DNA of 64,000 nucleotides from Proteles cristata cristata (Eukaryota; Chordata; Mammalia; Carnivora; Hyaenidae), in NCBI GenBank assembly GCA_017311185.1, contig JAESUZ010001723.1, forward strand, positions 1,116,001 to 1,180,000, in the 5' to 3' direction. A model generated the notes under the pieces. It was not told where the DNA came from. It worked only from the letters and a program-made list of their open reading frames with translations, and ran no database searches. The position numbers and the translations under genes were made by a program. This document shows positions 39,601 to 51,600 of the stretch, piece by piece; position 1 is the stretch's first letter, and the number at the start of each line of letters is the position of its first letter.

Positions 39601-42600
39601 TATTTTTCAGGTCTGGAAATAAGAGGCTTCAAAAGCAATGATGTAACCTCTCTTGAATTTATTCCAAGAAGGAGAAGTCTTTAAGGAGCCTTCTGCACCT
39701 GCAAGATATAGCTGGGATCTGACATGGTGTCAGCCTTCTCACTGGGGATTAAGTCTGAAGAAAACTAGCCCCAGGCTGCACAGCCCCAGGTGGACTTGAC
39801 ACACCCACTCTCCATCCTCTTCCAAACCCAGACACCTTTTCAAAGACAATTTTTGAACAATGCAGAAGATGAAGCTCCCGTAACTTATTTTGGGAGCAGA
39901 ATCTAATTCTGAGGAGTCCTTACAGCTTGGCCCATGCTTATGAGCACAGTAATTATTTTTTAAAAGAACAGATTGACGATCTAAGACTATGCTTTCTAAT
40001 CAAAGAAATGCCACAGATTTCCCAAACACTGGGAAGACAGAGACACTGGGAGAGAAATGTATCCAAGGATGAAACAAATGGGAGCTCAACTACTTGAAAT
40101 ATATAATAGAAAACAATTCTCAAGCTACCTTTCATGACCTATGTATGTATCAGAAGGTTTGGCAAAACAAAACCTCAATTTGTTTGTTTTGCAGCCCATA
40201 TAGAATTCAGTAGGTGCCGAATGGCTAGGTCAGAAAAATATGTCTTCCAAGCCTTGTAGCAGAAGATTGTGTAGAAAAGATTAAAGTGTGTGGCCTTACC
40301 AGCACAGATGCTACAGCCTCCATTTCAGTAGCCTTTTAATGCCCAGTCTGAAAAGAATCAGGAAGATCTGCACTGTATACTCTAATTTTAAAAGAGAAAA
40401 TGTGTAACTCATGACCTGTTTTTTTTTTCCAGTTTGAAACAGCTAATACAAGAGATATATTGAATGGCTTGAAACATCTACTTGTTTCAGAGTGAAAGGC
40501 AGAATCAGACAGCAAAACTGCTTGCACTTCCTGGGCATGAGAGCTTAGTATTTCTATTAAACTTTAAAATATAAAACAACGTCCAAGATGGTCCTGTGAA
40601 AACCTGCATGAGGGAAAGATAAATAAGTCCACTTCCAGTCATCCATCACCACCTGACTTCCCTTGCCCACTCCTCTTGATTTTTCTGGTCAGCACCAGTG
40701 TGGGCAGGACCAGGTGATGGCTGGTTACCTCTGACTGACACAACCCGGGAAAGAAAAGAGGGTGGGCCAATGGGAAGGAGGTGAGTGGTGGAGCCTATGG
40801 ATTTTGTTCAAAGTTCAAGGGTGCTCCCAACCCTGTGCAGAGACAGTGAAGCACTTAATGGTGGGTGAAGTAGCCGCTCTGTCCACTTCTACTTAAGTTA
40901 ATAAACCTGAAAGGAAAAGAGATCCTAAAAGTTATTACAACGTTTCTTTCATTAAGAAGATCCATGGTGCCTGCTCATTTCTCTTCATGGTTCTCTGGGG
41001 GATCGGATGTAGCTCACCAGTGAAAAGTGTGCTGTCTCTTTAGAATATCTTGCCAAATACCATCCTCAAAGCCACCAAAGATACCTCCTACAGGTCATTC
41101 ACAAGGGACCAAACAAAATAACCAAGTAAGAAAACAAAGGACTCTTTATTTTTATCTTCCTTAGTGGTCAAGCTTTTTTAGAAAGGCCACAACTTTGAAA
41201 GTGAAAGGAAGAGATGTGATATAAGTGGCAGGATGTACTGAATCAAGAATAAGAAGGAGGAAGAGGTTTCCTGGTCCACACTTTATCATACCAGAATGAG
41301 AGCTGTTAGGCCAGGACTATGTGCATCCTGTGAAGGATGAAAACAGGACTGATTAGAGATTTACTGGTTTGGTCAAGAGGACTTGTCAACTAAAACTTGA
41401 AGAAGGGGAAATGACCTGATAAAACCTGAGTACTGGATGCATTAGTATGAGAGTCCATTCAAACAAGCTTGTAGTGCTAAGAATAAGTATGAAAGTACCT
41501 CAGAAAAGTGCTCCCCCAAATGGAAATCTTTCTCTTCACCCAAACGTGACCTTCTCCCAGAATTCTGCATCTCCCTAAGTAGCTCTGATATCAACACAGC
41601 TTATCTAGCCAGACTCCTTGGAACCAGCCTGAGTTCTTCCTTTCTGTCACCTTCCACATCCAATTTAACATCTGAAATCAATTCTCTGCATTGGTCACAT
41701 CAGCCACTTTTTGGTTGCTTGAAAACTCAAGCTGTTTCCCACCAAGACTTTTAAACACACTTTTTCCTCTGTCTGGAATGCTCATCCCCTAGCTCTTCAC
41801 ATTGATTTCAGCCAAGAGGTCACCTCCTCAGATAAGCTTTCCCTAAAATTTTGATATGAAGTAAACCGTCCTCTCCAGCCAGTCTATCCTATGATTCTGT
41901 TTATTTCCTTGATAGTACTTACTTATCAAGTTTTTTACCCCACTTAATTTGTACATTTATCTGTCTTATTTATTTATTGTCTGTCTTTCCTTCAGTTGGA
42001 TGGAAGTGCTATGAAAGCACAGCCTTTTCTGCTTGGGCCCCTGCTGAATCCCCAGTGGCTACTATAGTGTCTGACACATGGCAGGTATCAAATAACACTG
42101 ACTTGACTGACTGAATGAATGAATGATTGTTAGGAAAAAACAACTTCTGTGATGCTTTCTCTAGTATCCTGAGAAATTAATTTAGGGACTCACATAGAGT
42201 CTTTTGCATTTCACTCAACTTTTATCCCCTCAAATATTATCTGAGGCACCTGCCAGGTACTCGGTTTAGAGAAGAATAGAATGCAGGCCCTGTCCCCATA
42301 TCACACTCAGAACTCTGCTTTACCCCTGTGCTTGTGCACGCTTTACTGGGGATGTGTTCTTCAAGGGGAGAGGTCTGTCTTACTCCTCTTTGCATCTTGA
42401 CATCCACAACAGATGGATGCTGACTGCTTTGTAGACACGTATTATATGAAGGAGGACAGAAATAATACTTATGGCCTTAGACTTTTACAGAATGTACAGA
42501 GAAGCAGGGAGGGGGGGCACAGACCTATGATTTGATTTTGCTTCTTCCGTCTGATAATGTTTAGAGAAGCACCTGTCTCATCTGTTAGCATGTGGACAAG

Positions 42601-45600
42601 AACAACAAAATTACAGGCCCAAAAGTACTTGGAGCAAATGATGTAAAATTAAATGAGGACAGAGAAAAAGCAGAACTACTTTGTTGTCACTCTTCTTTTA
42701 TTGCTAACTGGAAAGGGTGGGAAAGGCATGGTTAAAAAGCAACTTTAAAAAAATAACTCAAGAACAAGAAAATTTAGGGTCAGAAAGGGAGAAAGCATGG
42801 GCCTCCCAAGGGATATGACAGCTTTCTTTAAAAAGCTATCTTGAGAACTGTTGAGCAAAAGAGAAATCAACATTCTCGTAGGTGGGTCTCTACAGTAGAA
42901 GAAGTGCCATGAAAAGAAGTTACCAGAAAGCGAAGTTATCTCACAATGACAATGGTTCCCCTGAAAATTGGAGCTGCCCAGAAATGCCAAAGTCTGCCTT
43001 ATCTTGGAACCTGTCCATGCAGGGGTGCTGCCATAGGGGACTCTGGTTTCCTCCAAAGGTCAAGGTTTTAAGATTGTCTTCTTAATGTTCATATATAGTG
43101 CATCCAATCAGCTCTTTTTACTTAAAACAGTTCTAAAAGACAGCTGTTTTTTAGTAACCACTGAAGACAGAAAAAGTGTTGGAAGATCTTAATTCTAATC
43201 AATGTTGCCACCAACATTGGTTTAGAAGGAAATATGATGCTTTAACCAGTAGAAGCAGAGATCGATGCTGTTGGCAAAATCAGGGAGGAAGGATGGCCAG
43301 GAGTTACATGTACATCATCCCTCCTTCCTGCTTTAAGATAACATTATTTGGAATAAAGGTCTTCTGGGGCAAAATCAAGGTGAGGAAAGGGGAATTATGT
43401 GGTCCAAGACATTCCTGAAAGCCGGCCAGTGTACTGAGATGTCTAACTTGTTCTGCACACTAAACCACTGAAATTACTGACAAACAACAGGAGGGGTGGG
43501 CCCTTTATATAGAGTGAGCTCAGTACATTACCCTCATGGCTTCCTGAATGTGGTCCTGTCGAATCAGTTCTGCTGAGCAGTCCATGTACCATTTCAAACA
43601 GCGAATAAGCTCCCTGGGAAAGAGAACAGTTCCAGAAACCCCACTTTAACTCAAAAGTACTCAACTTGAAATTTCTGCAGCCCTGAATTTGCCACACAGG
43701 AATAATATATATCTTGCTGATGAGCTAGAATAGAGAGATGGATCCGTTACAAATGTGAAATCTTCAGATCGTCTGAGATCAGACAACATACCTCATCTGT
43801 AGAGTTGCCACATTTTAATTAGCAGTTATAATTCTTTCTCACTTTCCCTGACACACATTTTTTTCTTTGATTATGAGAAAGTTTTCCCAGAGTCCTAGAC
43901 TTCATCTGTATTTTTGTTTGTCTAAAATTTTTATGTCTCCAGAACATACAACAATGAGTAGTAAGGAGGAGATGCTGGATAAAGGTATACAGTCTTATGT
44001 GCCTCTCCTTGCTCTACCTTCATCCCATCCATTTTATTTCCTTAGGACCAAGTAACCAGAGTGAAATGAGATTATAGGATCAGAAGGCCTGCTCCTTTAC
44101 CTGGCAAAAGAGCACAGAGGTCAAGTATAGGTCTTGGTCATATAGCAGGTTTACCTCTGGGGCCTATCAACTTCTAGCTCTGTATCCTTGGGCAATTTAT
44201 TTGATCCCTCTGTGCCATTCTCTTGGTTTAAAACACAGAGGAGGGGCGCCTGGGTGGCTTAGTTGGTTAAGCAGCTGACTTTAACTAGGGTCATGATCTT
44301 GCAGTTTGTGGGTTTGAGCTCCACGTCGGGCTCTGTGCTGACAGCTCAGAGGCTGGAGCCTACTTTGGATTCTGTGTCTCCTCTCTGTCCCTCCCATGCT
44401 CATGCTCTGTCTCTCTTGGTCTCTCAATAATAAATAAACGTTAAAAACACTTTTTTAAAAAATAAATAATAAATAAAATACAGAGGAAACAATAGTACAT
44501 TTCAAAGTTGTTGTGAATACTAATGAGACTATGACAAGCACAAAGCACTAGCAGCACAGTGCCTGCTCTCCAGAGTGACATCAAAGCGTCCGTTCCAGTG
44601 GCTCCACAGCTTTGTCACCCTTAGGCTTTATATATATTTTCAAAAACTGTGCTAATTCTATAGAAGACAATTATGGCTTTTTAAATTGCTTTAATGGTTT
44701 TAGATAACCTGTTTCCCATGTTAACTATTTATATTTTTTATCAACAGTTTTTTATTTCTTTGACATTTATTTGTTGGTGCCATTTTTAGCTATTCATGTT
44801 TTTCAATGAAAAAGGAAGACTTACTTTTAGTAGTTTTGCCACCATTTCTTAGAAGGAAAAGAATGACAATTGTGTAGTAAACTACGGTTTAAAATGTTAG
44901 CTGAAATGGCGAGGATGTGGAGAAACGGGCACCCTCCTACACTGTTGGTGGCAATGTAAACTGGTACAGCCCCTCTGGAAAACAGTGTGGAGGTTCCTCA
45001 GGAAACTAACAATAGAACTCCCCTGTGACCCAGCAAAGGCACTGCTAGGAATTTACCCAAGGGATACAGAAATGCTGATGCATAGGGACACATGTACCCC
45101 AATGTTCATAGCAGCACTCTCCACAATAGCTAAAACATGGAAAGAGCCTAAGTGTCCATCAACAGATGAATGGATCAGAAGATGTGGTTTATCTATACCA
45201 TGGAATACTACATGGCAATGAGAAACAATGAAATCTGGCCATGTGTAGCAACATGGATGGACCTTGAGGGTGTTATGCTGAGCGAAATAAGTCAGGCAGA
45301 GAAAGACAAATATCATATGTTTGCGCGTATAGGAGGATTAGGAGGAACTTGACGGAGGAACAAGGGGGAGAAGAAGGGGGGAAATGGTGGGGGAAAAGAA
45401 GAGAGGTAAACCATGAGAGACTCTTGAATGGTGACAAAAACTGAGGACTGATGGATGTGGGGGGGGAGGGGGGATGGGCATGGAGGAGGGCACTTGTGGG
45501 GATGAGCACTGATGTTATGTGGAAACAAATTTGACAATAAACTATTTGTAAAAAAAAAACAAATAAATAAAATAAAATAGAACAATAAAAAAAATAAATT

Positions 45601-48600
45601 AAAAAATAAATAAATAAATAAAATAAAATGTTAGCTGAAAGACCACAGCTAATATTCTACTCTAGGGTGAAAGAAAGTTGTTTCTCTAAGATCAGGAACA
45701 GGATGCCTTCTTTTTCTACTTCCATTCAACATAGTACTAGAAAAACAATACTTAAAAAACCAAACAACCTGATTTAAAAAACAGGCAAAGGAGGGGTGAC
45801 TGGATGGTTCAGTCCGTTGAATATCTGACTCTTCATATTGGTTCAGGTCATGATCTTGCAGTCATAACATTGAGCCTGAGGCTCTGCCCTGCTTGGATTC
45901 TCTCTCTCTCCTTCCTTCCCTCCCTCCCTCCCTCCCTCCCTCTCTGCCTCTCTCCCTCCCCCTTTCTTTCTCTCTCCCTCTTTCTCTCAAAATAAATAAA
46001 TAGGGGCGCCTGGGTGGCTCAGTCGGTTAAGCTTCCGACTTTGGCTCAGGTCATGATCTCACGGTTTGTGGGTTCAAGCTCCGCATCGGGCTCTGTGTTG
46101 ACAGCTCAGAGCCTGGAGCCTGTCTTCGGATTCTGTGTCTCCCTCTCTCTCTGACCCTTCCCTGCTCATGCAGTCTCTATCTCTCTCTCAAAAATAAATA
46201 AAACATTAAAAAAAATAAGTAAACATTTTTTAAAAATGGGCAGGGGCATCTGGGTGGCTCAGTTGGTTAAGTGTCTGACTTTGGCTCAGGTCATGATCTC
46301 GCGATTAATGAGCTGGAGCCCTACATCGGGCACTGTGCTGACAGCTCAGAGTCTGGAGCCTGCTTCAAAATATGTCTCCCTCTGTCTCTGTCCCTCCCCT
46401 GCTCACAATCTGTCTGTCTCTCAAAAATGAATAAATGTTAAGAAAAAAAATATATAAAAATTGGCAAAGGACTTGAATAAATTTTTCTCCAAAGAAGATA
46501 TACAAATGGTCAATAAATACATGAAGAGATGCTCTGCATCATTAATCATTAGGAAAATGCAAATCAAAACCATGATGCAATACCATTTCATACCAGCTAG
46601 GATGATTACTCTAAAAGAAAAAATTCCCCCCTCTAAACACAACAAATAATAAAAAGTCTTTGCTTGAGGATGTGGAGAAATTGGAACCCTTGAACACTGC
46701 TGGCAGGAATGTAAAATGGGGCAACCGCTGCTGTGAAAAAAAAGCATGGTGCTCAATCCCACTTCAGAGTATATGCCCAAAAGAACTGAAATCAGGGTCT
46801 CAAAGAGACATTTGTATACCCATGTTCATAGCAGCATTATTCACAATAACTAAAAGGTGAGAGCAATCCAATTATTCATTGATGGATAAGTAGATAAACA
46901 GAATGTGGTATATACATACAATGTAACATTATTCAGGCTTTAAAAGGAAGGCAATTCTGACACATGCTACAATATGGATGGAACTTGGAAGACATTACGG
47001 TAAGTGAAATAAACCAGACACAAAAAGACAAATATTATATGATTCAATTTACACGAAGTACCTAGAATAAACAAATTAAGAGACAAAGTATAATGGTGGT
47101 TGCTCAGGGGCAGTGGAGTCTCCGAGAAGTGATGGGGAGTTATTATTTAATGGGTACAGAATTTCAGTTTTGCAAAATGAAAAAAGTTCTAGAGATGGAT
47201 GGTGGTGACAGTTGTACAAAAATGTGAACATAATTAGTGCAACTGAGCTGTACACTTAAAAATAGTTAAAACGGGGGGTGGGGCGCCTGGGTGGCTCAGC
47301 TGGTTAAGCATCTGACTTCAGCTTAGGTAATGATCTGGTGTGGGGTCTGTGGTTTGAGCCCCTGCATTAGGCTCTTTGTTGACAGCTCAAATCCTGGAGC
47401 CTGCTTCAGATTCTGTGTCTCCTTCTCTCTCTCTGCCCCTCCTTCGCTCCCACTCTCTCTCTCTCTATGTCTCTCAAAAATAAACATTAAAAAATTTTTT
47501 AAAATAGTTACAATGGTATATTTTATATTATGTATTTTATCAGAATTAGAAAAAAATGACTAGCTGAATGAACGGTGGTTGTCACTGAACTTTTCAGAAT
47601 CCTATCCTTTTATTCAACAAAAGTCCTGATGATGATGCTAAATGAACTTACTTGTATGCCAGTGCTCCAGCAAAGTGCTTCTGGATGTATGTGTCCATTA
47701 CAGGCCGGAAGTGGAAATACTTGATGTCTCTGAGCAGGTTGATGATGAATACCTGAAGGAGATGTAGGATACCAGAGTTCACTGGAGACCTTGGACTTAT
47801 CCCCAGCAGAAAACAGAACTCTTGTTTCTTTAAGAAATGAAAAACTGTTGGTATTTTCTCTAGTGTTTTCCAAGGGCAGAGAATGTAAGATTTCTATTCT
47901 ATGCCTGTATTTCTGCCTTGTCTGCTCTATTCCCACAGCCCCTGGCCACCCAGTCTGGACTTGGGGGTCATCTGTCTGTGCTAGTGTCACTCTGTGCCTC
48001 TCACTTCATAATAACGCTGGGTGACACAATACAGACTAGGAAAAGGCAAAACGATACCTGTGTAAGGTGGCATACATTCTAAGGTGTCTCAAAAAAATTG
48101 GAAAGGAGAGAAAAAAAAGATTGTACTCTGAGCCAGATCAGCCTATAAAAGGCTGTGCTCTTCAGAAATGGGACTGGCTGGCCAAGGAAGCAAGGAAGAA
48201 AAGCCAGAGGGGCAATCTGTGCAAGTGTCATTTTAACTCTTGCCTCTGCTCCTCATCTATCAGGTAGACTTACAGTATGTGGTTCTTGAATATACAGCAC
48301 TCCTATGGGATTGGATATATTAAGCAAAATGAACTGAAAACTCAAATCACTCTACATTGTCACTAAGCAACCTACAGAGATTCTGGTTCCCAAACAACTG
48401 CACAAAGGGAGAGATGCTTAGACCAGCACTGATGAGTCTCTGCTCTGTCTGGCAGTTATATCTTATTTTGTAGGTGAAAAAACAGGTCATCTGGTTTCTT
48501 CTATTAGTCTCTGATCTTTTTGTTGGTATAGGTCTCTATTTCAGGAGCTAGACAGCTCTGCAACAGTGATGAGACTGAGGTATCAGAACTGCAAAGTTGA

Positions 48601-51600
48601 GGCACGAGCCTGACCATGTTGAATTCTTCAAATTTGATGCTGTAGGGATCTGCCCAGTAGGTAGGTTGGTTGGTTTTCCTTGGGTGACACTCCTCAGCCA
48701 CTTTTCTACTGGAAACATCTGTACCTTGTGCTGACTCACTCTAATAAATTGCTTCTCTTGGATTTATAAAAACATATGACATGGGTGTTGGGTGGCTCAG
48801 TCAGTTGAGCGTCTGATTTCAGCTCAGGTCATGATCTCCCGGTAAGTGGGTTCGAGCCCCACGTCAGGCTCTGTGCTGACAGCTAGCTCAGAGCCTGGAG
48901 CCTGTTTCAGATTCTGTGTCTCCCTCTCTCTCTGACCCTCCCCTGTTCATACTGTCTCTCTCTCTCTCTCTCAGAAATAAATAAAAACATATGACAGAAA
49001 TAACTAATAACAATGAAAAGTCAGCAGGCGTGAGACTTACCAAAGACTGAAACACCAGGAGGCCATATTTCTCTGTATTATCATCCAAAATCACAAAGAG
49101 TGTATCTAAGATGTCCTGCAGAAACTGCAACATAAAAACCAGGGGGCTCAGATCTTAGGACCTTGAAACCATGGTCAAACTTCCATACACCAATGAATTC
49201 ATCTCCTAATAAACAAACTCAAAGATCTCCTAAGAACTCAAACCACCACTTAAAATTAATCTAGTATCCCATCCCACTTCCACCTAGCTAAGGGGTAACT
49301 AGGTGGATTTTGGGTATTTGCATATATCCCAAAGGGCCCTGAGAGATATTTGGAGAGGCTCTTTCTCCTGGGTAAGTGTAAAACTTCTACGGAAAGAAAG
49401 AAGTTACCTAAAAAACAAAGGACATCCATGGTGTAGAATTGTAATTTTGAAATAAAATCAATCTAAGTGATTATGATACCAAATTCATTTTGAGAAAAAG
49501 AGTTCACTTTCCTGGGACCCCAAAGAGTTTAGTAATCCGTCACTATTGTGGCCTAAATCTTAGAGGACATTTGAATGAGGGTGTAGCATGGTAGGCTAGG
49601 TTTTAACTACAGACACCATGTTTTGGTCTAGAAATCAATATTCTGGGAGAAGGGAGAAAGCTGCTGCTGAGGGCTGTCAATGAAGGTAAAAGATCTGAAA
49701 GCCATTTTGTTTTTGTTTTTTGGTTTTAACATATGCCTTTTTCTTCCTAAGATGCAAAATCTAAGGGAAAGAATAATACTCAAGGATACTGACAGTCTTT
49801 CAAAATAAAATCTAACATTCTGTTGGTCAAAAGGCAATTGAATGATACAAGGTTTACAACTTAATTATTTTAAATATAATTTATTGTCAAACTGGCTAAC
49901 ATACAGTGTGTAGTGTGCTCTTGGTTTTTGGGGTAGATTCCCATGGTTCATTCCTTACATACAACACCCAGTCCTCATCCCAACAATTGTCCTCCTCAAT
50001 GCCCATCACCCATTTTCCCCTCTCCCCCATACCCCTCATCCACCCTCAGTTTCTTCTCTATATTTAAGTGTTTCTTATGATTTGCCTCCCTCCATCTCTG
50101 TTTGTAACTATTTTTTCCCCTTCCCTTCCCCCATAGTCTTCTGTTAAGTTTCTCAAGATCCACCTAGGAGTGAAAACATGATATCTGTCCTTCTCTGACT
50201 TACTTCACTCAGCATAATACCTTCCAGTTCCATTCACATTGCTGCAAATGGCATGATTTCATTCTTTCTCTTTGCCAAGTTACAGCTTATTTTAAAACAA
50301 GTCTCTTAAATACTGAGAACAAACTGAGGGTTGATGGGGAGTGGGGAAGAGGGGAAAGTGGGTGATGGGCACTGAGGAGGGCACTTGTTAGGATGAGCAC
50401 TGGGTGTTGTATGGAAACCAATTTGACAATAAATTATATTCAAAAAATAAATAAAACAAGTCTAAGGTGGAAGGTTTGGATGGCAGTGTTGATGGGCAGG
50501 ATCAGCCCATAGGGTGACGACTGTTGGTGCTAGGTGACAGATACACGCAGGGCTCTTTATACTATTTTGTTTCGTGTGTGTTTGAAATATTCTAATAAAA
50601 AATAAAAATAATATTTTAAAATGCTAGCAGATTCTTTTCACACTCTCTTCTGGTGGTTTGAGGTCAATTATTGATGCTAAAAGCAGATATGCTCATAAGA
50701 CAGTCTCTTATCAGGAATACAATACTACTCAGCTTCAAAAAGATCAGACGTTGGGGTACCTGAGTGGCTCGGTCGGTTAAGTGTCTGACTCTTGATTTTT
50801 GCTTAGGTCCTGATCTTAGGGTTGAGAGATTGAGCCCTGTGTTGGGCTCCATGCCGGGCATGGAGCCTGCTTAAGATTCTCTCTCTTCCTCTGCCCCTCC
50901 CCCAACTCATGTTTGCTTGCTCTCTCTCTCTCTCTCTCTCTCAAAAAAAATCATAGACTTTTCGTAATACCTTGCCTGATAATTGATATTTTTAATATGT
51001 TTATTTTATTTTTGTTTTTTAATTAAAATACAGTGCAATACTGAATATATTTAGAAGAAAAATATGCCCTGAGAATAAACTGATCTTAAGCTTCAAAAAC
51101 TAATATTAGCTTGTTTAAGAGTTTTTTTTTAAATTTATGATATCTGATTAACTGATTTAAACAAAATTCAGATGAAACTTCATAAAAATACACAGATGTA
51201 TACAGACTTTAAAATTGTTTCTTATTTGGAGACATGTTGTGTGTTACTGAGTCAATGGAGCTGTAAAATGAAAGTACAGATAGGGTATCTTTGCTAATTT
51301 ATTTGATAATTATAATGACAGAGCTAAGAATGCTCACTGATGACAAGCTGCCTTCCTGAAATTTAGTGTCTATTCTATATTCCACTGCTCTTGTTGATCA
51401 TCAAAAGCACCTCCACTTTCCTCAGCAGACTTCAGTCCATTGTGCAGAATCCAACTGCAGGGCTTTCACAATCAGGAGGTGCCTGGGAGTTTTCTTGAGC
51501 TAAACTGGGTGGACAGAGAAGCCTTACAGAAGACAAATGGGGACTGGTAGTGCTGCTGTCAGCCTGCCCAGGCCACAGACGGAAAATGTCACAAAGGTAC

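Larger units (their letters stand above)
45745..47555 (+). mobile_element. Old L1 ORF2 end and 3' UTR, split by SINEs
   Basis: ORF2 pieces at 45745-45792 and 46456-47050 ([20 protein letters not shown], then [11 protein letters not shown]) and a 3' UTR at 47050-47271, continuing at 47501-47555 after a SINE. Stops and frameshifts throughout. Confidence 0.8.
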
